Positions 10,028-18,169 of a DNA stretch of 64,000 nucleotides are shown here, piece after piece. The stretch comes from Bradyrhizobium sp. SSBR45G (lineage in GTDB: Bacteria; Pseudomonadota; Alphaproteobacteria; Rhizobiales; Xanthobacteraceae), in contig NZ_BSCT01000001.1 of NCBI RefSeq assembly GCF_030159255.1, positions 581,429 through 645,428 on the forward strand. The letters run 5' to 3'. The position numbers and the translations under genes were made by a program. Under the pieces are notes generated by a model that did no database searches, had not been told where the DNA came from, and saw only the letters and a program-made list of their open reading frames with translations. The stretch's first letter is position 1; the number at the start of each line of letters is the position of its first letter.

Positions 10028-11338
10028 CTACGCGATCTCGCGGGCGTCGCGATAGCGATAGAGCAGCAGCATCAGCGGCGCGAACGGCCGCAGCAGCGCG
10101 TGCGCGGGGATCGTGACCGGCTCCGTGAACGGCAGCGCCAGCTCGTCGGCCGGAACGCCGCGGACGGCCTTTGCAAGCTCGGCGCCGAGCGGGATCGTCA
10201 GCGCGACGGCGCGTCCGTTGCAGCCGGTCCAGCCATAGGCATCCGGGCCGAGACGATGGATGCGCGGCATGTAGTCGGTGGTCATGCCGACATAGCCGTT
10301 CCAGACATAGTCGAACTTCACCTCGCCGATCTGTGGCCACAGCCGCTGCATACGGTCGGATACTCGAGCCTTGAGCCGCTCGACCTTGTTGCCGAGGCCG
10401 ATCACGGCGCCGCCGGTCACCAGCCGGTTGCGGGCATCGTAGCGGGCGAAATAGAGCTCGCCATGGGTGTCCGACATCGCCTGCCGCGCCGGGATGATCG
10501 TCTTGCGCACATTGTCCGACAGCGGCTGCGTCGCCATCTGCCAGGACAGCACCGGCATCACCTCATGCGCGATATCAGGCGCCAGCGCCTTGGAGAACTC
10601 GCCGCTATAGGCATTGCTGGCCAGCACCAGCGCACCCGCTGACAGCTCACCTTGCGCCGTGCGCACCACCCAGCGATCACCCCGCCGGGCAAAATCGATC
10701 ACCGGAGAGCGCGCGTAGATCCGGCCGCCCAGGCTCAGCACGGTGCGCGCAAGACCGCGCGCCAGCGCGAGTGGATTGATGTGCCCGCCGGTCCTGTTCC
10801 AGAAGCCGCCATGCCATGCATCCGAACCGAGCATGTCGCGCGCCTGGTCGCGCGACAGCAGCTCGACATCAGCGCCAAATTTCGACCACTGCCTGAACCG
10901 GCGCTCGGCGATCTTGATGCGGCCGGGAGAATGCACCGGCTGCACCCAGCCGCTCTGCTCGTACTCGGCCTCGATGTTGTAGCGCCTGACGGTGTCGAAC
11001 AGCGTGGACGCGCTGTCGCGCAGCATGGCGACGAAGCGCTCGCCCGCCGCGCCGTGGCGCGCGATGAGATCCTCGGGATCGGGACGCGAGAGCGTCGGAA
11101 TCACCTGGCCGTTGTTGCGGCCCGAGGCGCCCCAGCCCGGCTCCATCGCCTCGATGATGGCGACGTCCGTGCCCGCCTCGCGCAGATGCAGCGCCGTCGA
11201 CAATCCGGTGAATCCGCCGCCGATGATCACGACATCGGCGTGCGCACTGCCCTGAAGCGAGGGCAGATCAGGCCCTGGCGGCGTCTGCGCAGCCCACAGC
11301 GACGGCGGCCATTGGACGTTTTCCGTTGTCATGTTCAT
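10028..11338 (-). CDS. FAD-dependent amine oxidase-like protein (DAO family, PuuB-like)
   Basis: 436 residues. The N-terminal dinucleotide-binding fold is clear: ADVVIIGGGFTGLSTALHLREAGTDVAIIEA with the GxGxxG near residues 40-45, followed by GWGASGRNNGQV, a motif seen in gamma-glutamylputrescine oxidase and related D-amino-acid oxidase-like enzymes. The C-terminal part contains VWNGYVGMTTDYMPRIHRL and GWTGCNGRAVALT, the second flavin contact region. It probably oxidises an amine or N-substituted amino acid in the cytoplasm; the substrate is not identifiable. The start could be either of two Met codons (11338 or 11332). It is convergent with the ABC importer, whose substrate it could process. 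Confidence 0.88.
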   Translation of the reverse strand: MNMTTENVQWPPSLWAAQTPPGPDLPSLQGSAHADVVIIGGGFTGLSTALHLREAGTDVAIIEAMEPGWGASGRNNGQVIPTLSRPDPEDLIARHGAAGERFVAMLRDSASTLFDTVRRYNIEAEYEQSGWVQPVHSPGRIKIAERRFRQWSKFGADVELLSRDQARDMLGSDAWHGGFWNRTGGHINPLALARGLARTVLSLGGRIYARSPVIDFARRGDRWVVRTAQGELSAGALVLASNAYSGEFSKALAPDIAHEVMPVLSWQMATQPLSDNVRKTIIPARQAMSDTHGELYFARYDARNRLVTGGAVIGLGNKVERLKARVSDRMQRLWPQIGEVKFDYVWNGYVGMTTDYMPRIHRLGPDAYGWTGCNGRAVALTIPLGAELAKAVRGVPADELALPFTEPVTIPAHALLRPFAPLMLLLYRYRDAREIA

Positions 11339-11488
11339 CGCGGACGGCTCATCCTTGCTGCTCGACCTCCCTCACGGAGATCGATCTTGCCTTGCGCCGG
11401 GCGGCAGGCGCCACCGGTTGCGGCGCATAGGTCGATTGGGCATAGTTCGGCCGCCAATATGCCAAGTTCGGTGCAAGGAGACAAACGC

Positions 11489-12346
11489 GTGGCCCTGAAG
11501 AACGTCATCGGTATCGATCACGCTGTTGTCGTGGTGAAGGATCTCGACGCGGCAGCCGAGACATGGAAGCGGCTCGGCTTCACCCTGTCGCCGCGCGGCA
11601 CGCACAGCGCCAAGATGGGATCCGGCAATTACACCATCATGCTCGATCCGGATTATATCGAGTTGCTCGGAATCCTCGCCGAGACCGATCACAATGTGCC
11701 CACCCGCAACTTCCTCGCCCAGCGCGGCGAAGGGATTGAGCGCATCGCCTTCACGGCGGTGGATTCCGCCGCAGGCGCCGAGGAGATTCGCGCCAATGGA
11801 TTCGAGCCGATCGGCCCCATCGACTTCGAGCGCCCGGTGCCGCTGCCGGACGGTACGCTCTCGGCCGCGAAGTTCCGCGTGTTTCAATGGCCCGTGGCGG
11901 AGACGCCCGGTGGCCTGCGCATCTTCGCCTGCCAGCACAAGACCCGCGAGACGGTGTGGATTCCGGAGTTGATGAGCCACGCCAACGCCGCCAAGCGGCT
12001 GAAGCAGGCGCTGATCGTGACGCCCGATCCGGCCAAGGATGCCGCACATCTGTCGCGCCTGATCGATCGTGAAGGTCAGGGCGAAGCCGATGGCGCCGTG
12101 ACGGTTGCCTCGGGCGGCGACCGCGCCGATTTCGTGTTCCTGACCAGGGACCAACTGGCGGTACGCTATCCCGGGGTTTCACTGGCCGGGCTGCCCGAGC
12201 GCGGCGGCGCCGGCCTCGTGCTGGCCTCGCATGATCTCGCCGCCTCTGAAAAGGCGCTGGGCACCGCGGCGGTGCGCAGCGGAAGCAGCATCGTGGTGCC
12301 GCCGGCCGCGGCCACCGGCACCCTGCTGGCCTTCGTGGCCGGCTGA
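11489..12346 (+). CDS. VOC/glyoxalase-like domain protein
   Basis: 285 residues from a GTG at 11489, chosen because AAGGAG at 11475-11480 sits at the right distance; an ATG at 11459 in the same frame has no such site. The protein opens with IGIDHAVVVVKDLDAAAETWKRLGFTLSPRGTH, the first beta-alpha-beta unit of the vicinal oxygen chelate fold, with His11 as likely metal ligand. A second half repeats the fold more loosely. It resembles the long glyoxalase-like proteins of unknown substrate found in rhizobia. It is divergent from the amine oxidase-like gene, with 150 bases between that must hold both promoters. Confidence 0.82.
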   Translation: MALKNVIGIDHAVVVVKDLDAAAETWKRLGFTLSPRGTHSAKMGSGNYTIMLDPDYIELLGILAETDHNVPTRNFLAQRGEGIERIAFTAVDSAAGAEEIRANGFEPIGPIDFERPVPLPDGTLSAAKFRVFQWPVAETPGGLRIFACQHKTRETVWIPELMSHANAAKRLKQALIVTPDPAKDAAHLSRLIDREGQGEADGAVTVASGGDRADFVFLTRDQLAVRYPGVSLAGLPERGGAGLVLASHDLAASEKALGTAAVRSGSSIVVPPAAATGTLLAFVAG

Positions 12347-12357
12347 TCGACGGCAGA

Positions 12358-12384
12358 TTGCGGCCGCGCCCTCTGCGGCCGCAA
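12358..12384. terminator. Hairpin between convergent genes
   Basis: A perfect 10-bp inverted repeat (TTGCGGCCGC / GCGGCCGCAA) with a 7-base loop lies in the 43 bases between the two convergent genes. It has no strong T tract on either side, so it may act as a weak two-way terminator or as a block to antisense read-through. Confidence 0.5.
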
Positions 12385-12389
12385 CGATC

Positions 12390-13427
12390 TCATTCTGCCG
12401 GCTGGAACATGGCCGGACGGCCGCGCTGGCTGTCGAGCCAGCCCACCAGCCGATCCATCAGGCCGCCACCGCTCGACTCCGATGGCTGCGCGGACGACAC
12501 GAACGGATCGCAATGACACTTTGCACCGCCCGCGCGCGCCATCTTCGCGACGGCCTCGGTCATCGCCGGCGCGCCGCAGGTATAGACGACGTCGTTCGGC
12601 GAGATCTCGGGCATGTGTTCGGTCGGGCGGCCGCTGCGAATCGCGGGCGAGACGTTCTGCGGCTCCGACACGATCGGGATGATCTTGACGTTCGGAAACC
12701 GCGCCAGCCGGCACAGCGCCTGATGCATGTAGAATGACTGCAGCGTGCGCGACACCACGATGAAGACGATCTCGCGCTTCGGATTCTCTGTGATGGCGGC
12801 GACCGCGATCGCCCACATCGGCGCGAAGCCGGTGCCGCTCGCGACCAGGATGATCCGGCCGCGATGCTTCTGCCGGAAGAACGCGGTGCCCAGCGGCGCG
12901 GTCAGCTTGACCCGATGACCAACCTGAATGTCGCGACCGAGCGCTGATGACACCAGGCCATCCTTCAGGATGCGGATGTGCAGATAGAGGAGATGGCTGT
13001 CGGGGGCACCGACCATCGGATAGGTCGGGCTGTAACAGCGCGTCGGGAATCCGCGATACTGCACCTTGGCGTATTGACCGGGGAAGAAACGCAGTGGCTT
13101 CGGCATTTCGAGGGTGACGCCGACGACGTCGGGCGCGAGGCGCACGAGATCACCCACCTCGCAATTCATCGTCACCGTCTCGGGCACGGGCTCGGTGATG
13201 ATCTTCAGGTCCGACACCACGCGCGCCTGGCAGGCGTGAGCCATGTCGCCTTCCATGCCGCCGAACAGCTTGCCGTCGACAACCGTCACCTTGCAGGAGC
13301 CGCAGATTCCACTTCGGCAGTCATGGGGCAGATCCACGCCACTGTTGATGGCGCCGTCGAGCAGGATATCGCCCACATTCGCGTAGAACGTTTCCCTGTT
13401 GTACTGGATTTTGCAAATCTTACCCAT
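12390..13427 (-). CDS. 2Fe-2S ferredoxin / FAD / NAD(P)H oxidoreductase
   Basis: 345 residues. The N-terminal plant-type ferredoxin domain has Cys37, Cys42 and Cys45 (PHDCRSGICGSCK) and Cys66 (HACQ). The flavin domain (about 95-195) has RCYSPTY, and the NAD(P)H domain starts with ILVASGTGFAPMWA. The order ferredoxin-FAD-NAD is that of oxygenase reductases such as those of phenol and benzoate hydroxylases. No oxygenase is encoded nearby; the partner is the cytochrome b-type gene whose stop overlaps this ATG in TGATG. An AGGTG element precedes the ATG; a GTG three bases upstream is also possible. It probably passes electrons from NAD(P)H towards the membrane haem protein, or the reverse. Confidence 0.88.
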   Translation of the reverse strand: MGKICKIQYNRETFYANVGDILLDGAINSGVDLPHDCRSGICGSCKVTVVDGKLFGGMEGDMAHACQARVVSDLKIITEPVPETVTMNCEVGDLVRLAPDVVGVTLEMPKPLRFFPGQYAKVQYRGFPTRCYSPTYPMVGAPDSHLLYLHIRILKDGLVSSALGRDIQVGHRVKLTAPLGTAFFRQKHRGRIILVASGTGFAPMWAIAVAAITENPKREIVFIVVSRTLQSFYMHQALCRLARFPNVKIIPIVSEPQNVSPAIRSGRPTEHMPEISPNDVVYTCGAPAMTEAVAKMARAGGAKCHCDPFVSSAQPSESSGGGLMDRLVGWLDSQRGRPAMFQPAE

Positions 13428-15358
13428 CACTGCACCTCAAGTCGCATCGGCCGGATCTGCCTCGTATGTCGGATCTGAGTGTGATCGAAAGCCGCGACTC
13501 GCATGAAGACACCGTCCTTGATCGGAACGTCGTACTTACTTTTCGTGTCTAATTTGCGGGCAATCTCCAGCGTCCAATGGCCGGCTGCCCACCGCGCTGC
13601 GCAACGGATGTCGGCGCGGTCGCCGGTGAACTCGCCGGCGACGAGAACGCCAGGCACCACTGTCCCGATCGGTGTCTGTGCGTCCGCTTCAGCGGAATAA
13701 GGCACCGATTCGGCCTCTGTCATGAACCATCGCGAGCCTTCGCTCTCGCCGATGTTCGGATCGAGATTGATCTCGCCCATCGCCGCGGTCATTGCCGTCA
13801 CGTCCTTTGGAAGGCGCTTCGGTCTCACACCCCGATTTCCAAGCCTCGCAGCCTCCCTGTCGATCACGAAATTGTCCGAATAGTTCGCGGTGCCCGGATC
13901 GGGCGCAAAGCCGCCTTTATAGGGCGCGAGGCCCTTGATCTGATCCGGCGTCGGCTCGGCCGGCGGACCGAAATGGTTGTCGTCCATCCATCCGGTCGGG
14001 CCGCCGCTCGTCGCCTTCCACAACCAGGCGTCGGCATAGAGATTCGGTGCCGGCGTGTAGTGAATGCCGCGGCCCGACAGCGTCGCCGGCTTGTCCGGCA
14101 TCGGCTGCGAGCTCATGTGGAAGGTTCGGTCAGCGGCCAGGGTGATCGGCAGCGTCGTGAACAGCAGCGAGAACTTGTCCTCGTTGTAGTCGTTCTCGTC
14201 GCCCTTCTCGAAGCCGTTGTGCAGCAGATGCCAGCCATCGGCCTTCTTGATCAGCGGCAACTGTTTCAGCGACCGCGTCGGATCTTCCCAGATCACGAGG
14301 AAGTAGACCCAGGTGCCGTCATGCGCGGCCTTGATCCACACGCGCGACTCGCCGGTGCCGTCGAAATTGTCGCCCTGGTTGGTCGTCACCATGTGCGGCT
14401 GGATGTTGCGCCAGACGCGGTCCGACGAATCGCCGTCGAGCGTCGGCGCATCCGAGCTGGCGATTCGATAAACCGTGACAGTGTCCTCGGCGTAGTAGTC
14501 GGCGGCGAACATCGCCGAGCCGATCACGATGGCTGCGGCCGTCGCGACCATGAAAGGGTTCGCCTGGAAGCTCGGATTGCGGCGTCGGGAATTGCCTTTC
14601 GTCGGCGCGGGCGGACGCGTGCGGACCGGCGGCATGCGCTGCTCGGGACGCCCTCGCATCGGCTCCTCCATCCGTCGCGGCGCCGGAATCGATTCGCGCG
14701 GCCCGGGCCGTGCGGCGGGTGCTGCGGGTTTCTTTGGCGGCGCCTCGGCTTCCTCGAGCTTTTCAGACTGCTCGACCAGCATGGTGAGAAGTTCAACCGG
14801 ATCGAGCTTCGGCGGCGGCGGCGGCAAGGGTGCAGGACGGAACACGCGATAGAGCTGCATCTTTCCACCGATGGCGAAGTGGACCAGGACGTGGAGCACC
14901 ACGAAAGCCGGGATGACCCAGGTGGCGTACCAATGAATCATCATCGTGGCGTAGCCGGAGGCCACGCCGAAGAACAGCAGGCCACCGGTGATGATCAGCG
15001 TCGCCATCGAAAGGAACAGCACCCAGTGCAGCATCACGCTGATCGAGCCCAGCCGCGCCGGCCGGCGGCCGAGCAGACCCTTGAAACGCATCTTGTCGAT
15101 GGTGACGCGGCGGCCGAGCCCGGATTTGGCGATGTAGATCATGTAGGCCACCGCGACGCTCGCGAGCACAACTCCCGCGGGCATGTGCCAGGTCCAGGTC
15201 CGATGCCGCGGCAGCAGCCAATCGAGATTGTTGGCGATCCAGGCGTGCCCCGGCGCCTCCGTGGCCATGCGCAGGCCCGTCAGGAACGCAATCACGGTCG
15301 CGCCCACCAGCGTCCAGTGCAGCAGGATCGTCCCGTAGTCGGTCTTTCGGATCTTCAT
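13427..15358 (-). CDS. Cytochrome b561-like membrane protein fused to an ethylbenzene-dehydrogenase-type haem-binding domain
   Basis: 643 residues from ATG 15358, which has GGGAGA about ten bases upstream; an upstream in-frame start would add 30 unconvincing residues. The first 190 residues form a four-helix cytochrome b with likely haem ligands in LLHWTLVG, TWHMPAG, MLHWVLF, MIHWYATW and LHVLVHF. A proline- and arginine-rich linker (about 200-285) leads to another membrane helix (about 290-310), then a roughly 330-residue exported domain beginning IASSDAPTLDGDSSDRVW. That domain matches the EB_dh family, which binds haem b through Met/Lys in the gamma subunit of ethylbenzene and DMS dehydrogenases. 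No molybdoenzyme is encoded nearby. It overlaps the reductase gene by one base. Confidence 0.85.
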   Translation of the reverse strand: MKIRKTDYGTILLHWTLVGATVIAFLTGLRMATEAPGHAWIANNLDWLLPRHRTWTWHMPAGVVLASVAVAYMIYIAKSGLGRRVTIDKMRFKGLLGRRPARLGSISVMLHWVLFLSMATLIITGGLLFFGVASGYATMMIHWYATWVIPAFVVLHVLVHFAIGGKMQLYRVFRPAPLPPPPPKLDPVELLTMLVEQSEKLEEAEAPPKKPAAPAARPGPRESIPAPRRMEEPMRGRPEQRMPPVRTRPPAPTKGNSRRRNPSFQANPFMVATAAAIVIGSAMFAADYYAEDTVTVYRIASSDAPTLDGDSSDRVWRNIQPHMVTTNQGDNFDGTGESRVWIKAAHDGTWVYFLVIWEDPTRSLKQLPLIKKADGWHLLHNGFEKGDENDYNEDKFSLLFTTLPITLAADRTFHMSSQPMPDKPATLSGRGIHYTPAPNLYADAWLWKATSGGPTGWMDDNHFGPPAEPTPDQIKGLAPYKGGFAPDPGTANYSDNFVIDREAARLGNRGVRPKRLPKDVTAMTAAMGEINLDPNIGESEGSRWFMTEAESVPYSAEADAQTPIGTVVPGVLVAGEFTGDRADIRCAARWAAGHWTLEIARKLDTKSKYDVPIKDGVFMRVAAFDHTQIRHTRQIRPMRLEVQ

Positions 15359-16303
15359 GCGCGCGTCTCCCGACCTGTGCGCACGCAATCGGCGCGTCTC
15401 ACCGAAGAACCGGTGACCGAATTTCGTTTCAGCGGGTCGATCCCGCACCGGATGGTCGTCGAATACGCACCCCTGACATGCGCTCCCCGATCCGAATGCA
15501 ATCCCGCATCACGCGTCCCGATGATGGTGATGTAGTCCAACAACTCTTCGTCCCCCGGATACTCTCAGTGAGCAACTTTGTCGTTTGACATTGGCGTTAA
15601 GAAACCGCGCCGCCCTCCACGCCGATCGTTGCCACGCTACGATTCATCGCGACCGCTTGGATCACGCCTGTGATTGGTCAGTTGTTGCGGCCCGAGCCGG
15701 TGACGGGTTGCTCGGATCGCATGAGAACTGGCCCGCTTTGTCCTCCCTATTTTGTTCGGCCGCAGTCGTCAGACCGACCGGCGCATCGAGGCGACGCGTT
15801 CGCTGAAAGAACGCATCGACGCTGGCCGAGTGTGCTGGTCGCGCGTCCCGAGTTTGGCGTGGGAAGCTGGATGTCCATGTGTTGCCGCCGTCACCATGGT
15901 CGTCCTCCGCACCGCCGTCGAGTACCGCACACTCGTGGTGACAACGCCTGTGCATTGCACCGCAGGAAGATTTATTCGCCTTCGTGGCGTCATTCGGCCC
16001 AGACCGCGACCAATGAGCACAGAAGCAAGGTGATAGCCGGACGAATGTGTGACAGGCGTTCTGCGCAGATGATCGCCATTCAGTCGCAACTATCGAAGAT
16101 CGCGAACGGATTTCGCGCGCCATCGACCGCCGCGAACAGTGCCGCATTGTTCATCGACCGCGTCAGGCTTTGCCGTCTCCCGGAGATTTCACCCCCGCAA
16201 TGCTGAGACAGAAAGGGCTGCGTGTCTCATTGTTGCCGGAAAATCGTCGGCATCGACTGTCAATAGCGCTGATTGAAGCACTAGCCTTGGGAGACGCGCC
16301 TGG
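15359..16303. other. Long intergenic region, no supported gene
   Basis: 945 bases between divergent transcription units. Open frames at 15670-16206 (+) and 15662-16147 (-) overlap each other, have no recognisable protein character and no good ribosome-binding site. The part near 15560-15600 is less GC-rich than its surroundings and may hold the promoter of the cytochrome operon; the last 60 bases carry the leader of the secretion ATPase gene. I see no repeat, tRNA or mobile-element remnant here. Confidence 0.5.
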
Positions 16304-18166
16304 ATGAGTCTGGCTCAAGACCGCCCCCGAAAAAAAGCCGCGGCTGCCTTAACTGACCTTCTCTCGGGAAGCGACGATCCGGTGACGCACGGCTTGCGCC
16401 AGGCCATCAAGCGCATGGCCGGCATTGGCGTGTTCAGTGGCGTCATCAACATCCTGATGCTCTCCGGCTCGGTTTATATGATGCAGGTCAATGACCGCGT
16501 CGTTCCGAGCAAGAATCTCGCGACGCTCATCGGCCTTTCGGTGATGATTCTGGCCGCGTACTTGATCCAGGGCTATTTCGACGCGCTGCGCTCGCGCATG
16601 CTGTGCCGGGTCGCCACCGTATTCGACGCGAGCCTGCAGGACGCGATTCATCACGCCTTGGCCACGCTGCCCCTGCGCGGCACCAAGCCGATGCTGATGC
16701 AGCAGCCGTTGCGCGATCTCGACCAGCTCCGCGCCTTCATGTCGAGCATGGGGCCGACCGCCTTTCTCGACATGCCCTGGATTCCGATCTTCCTGATCGG
16801 CATGTTCCTGTTCCACCCGCTGATCGGCGTCACCGCCATCATCGGCACGGTGGGAATCATCTCGATGACGATGGTCACCGACCGGCTGTCGCGGCAGGCC
16901 AGCAAATCCGCCAGCGACACCAGTGCCGCGCGGCAGGTGCTTGCCGACGCCACCCAGCGCAATGCCGAGGTGATTCGCGCGCTTGGAATGCTGGATCGCT
17001 TCTCGGCGCGCTGGAACGCCGTCAACGAGCGCTATCTGAAGGATAATATCCGCGCGAGCGACGTCTATTCCAATCTTGGCGCAGCCGCCAAGGTGCTGCG
17101 CTACGTGCTGCAGTCGGGCATGCTCGGCATCGGCGCGGCGCTGGTCGTCTCCGAGCAGGCGTCCGGCGGCGTCATGATGGCCTCTTCGATCCTGATGGGC
17201 CGCGCACTCGCTCCGATCGAGATCGCGCTCGGCAGCTGGAAGCAGCTGGTCGCCGCGCGCCAGGGCATCGCGCGCCTGCGCGACGTCTGCAGGGCCACCG
17301 CGAAGCCGGAAGCGCCTCCCGTCGCGCTGCCGCGCCCCTGTCGCGAGCTGACTGTCCAGGAGCTGACGGTGTCGGCCCCCGGCACGGATCGCCCGATCGT
17401 TCACAATGTGTCTTTCTCGATCAAGGCCGGCACGGGTCTCGCGTTGCTCGGGGCAAGCGCGTCCGGCAAGACCTCGCTGTCAAAGGCGCTCGTCGGCATC
17501 TGGCCCGCGCTCAATGGCAGCGTGCGTCTCGACGGCGCGGCCCTCGATCAGTGGAGCAACGAGGATCTCGGCCGCCACATCGGCTACCTGCCGCAGGACG
17601 TCGCGCTGTTCGACGGCAGCATCGCCGACAACATCTGCCGCTTCGACGAGAATGCGAGTTCGGATGCGATCTTGAAGGCGGCGCAGATCGCCGGCGTGCA
17701 CGACATCATCCTGCGGCTGCCGGAAGGCTATTCGACGCGAATCGGCCAGGGCGGCATGTCGCTGTCGGCCGGACAGCGACAGCGCGTCGGTCTTGCGCGC
17801 GCGGTGTATGGCGATCCGTTCCTCATCGTGCTCGACGAGCCGAATGCCAATCTGGACACCGACGGTGAGAACGCGCTGAGCCGCGCCATTCTGATCATGC
17901 GGCAGCAGAACCAGAGCATCGTCATCGTCATCTCGCACCGGCCGAGCGCGCTCAATGCGCTCGACATGGCGCTCGTGCTGTACGAGGGCAAGGCGATCGC
18001 CTTCGGTCCGTGTCAGGAGATCTTTGCCCGCGTCGCGGGCGCCAAGGCGCCCGCCGGCCCCGCCGTCGCGCACGCTGCCGCGGCGCCGAGGGTTGCCGCT
18101 CCGGCGGCAGCGCCAAATCCGAACGCCAGAATGCTTCGTCGCGCCGCCCCAGCAGAAAGCGCTTGA
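16304..18166 (+). CDS. Type I secretion system permease/ATPase (PrtD/HlyB type)
   Basis: 620 residues; TTGGGAG at 16287-16293 supports the ATG at 16304. The membrane domain (about 40-320) has the PrtD-type features VYMMQVNDRVVPSKNLATLIGLSV and FLDMPWIPIFL. The ATPase domain (about 345-575) has a Walker A GASASGKTS with Lys389, the signature LSAGQRQR and Walker B FLIVLDEPNANLD. There is no N-terminal C39-like domain, as in transporters of proteins with uncleaved C-terminal signals. It would export an unfolded protein from cytoplasm to exterior in one step with the adaptor encoded three bases downstream and a TolC-like channel encoded elsewhere. The Ala/Pro-rich C-terminal tail (about 580-620) is an addition. 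Likely cargo is encoded at 22867 and 26721. Confidence 0.93.
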   Translation: MSLAQDRPRKKAAAALTDLLSGSDDPVTHGLRQAIKRMAGIGVFSGVINILMLSGSVYMMQVNDRVVPSKNLATLIGLSVMILAAYLIQGYFDALRSRMLCRVATVFDASLQDAIHHALATLPLRGTKPMLMQQPLRDLDQLRAFMSSMGPTAFLDMPWIPIFLIGMFLFHPLIGVTAIIGTVGIISMTMVTDRLSRQASKSASDTSAARQVLADATQRNAEVIRALGMLDRFSARWNAVNERYLKDNIRASDVYSNLGAAAKVLRYVLQSGMLGIGAALVVSEQASGGVMMASSILMGRALAPIEIALGSWKQLVAARQGIARLRDVCRATAKPEAPPVALPRPCRELTVQELTVSAPGTDRPIVHNVSFSIKAGTGLALLGASASGKTSLSKALVGIWPALNGSVRLDGAALDQWSNEDLGRHIGYLPQDVALFDGSIADNICRFDENASSDAILKAAQIAGVHDIILRLPEGYSTRIGQGGMSLSAGQRQRVGLARAVYGDPFLIVLDEPNANLDTDGENALSRAILIMRQQNQSIVIVISHRPSALNALDMALVLYEGKAIAFGPCQEIFARVAGAKAPAGPAVAHAAAAPRVAAPAAAPNPNARMLRRAAPAESA

Positions 18167-18169
18167 TCA

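Noticed and set aside
10652..11488. Long in-frame extension upstream of the VOC protein
   Set aside because: It lies antisense to the amine oxidase-like gene; AAGGAG before GTG 11489 marks the true start.
15662..16206. Two overlapping opposite open frames in the 945-base gap
   Set aside because: Neither has a ribosome-binding site, domain or protein-like composition.
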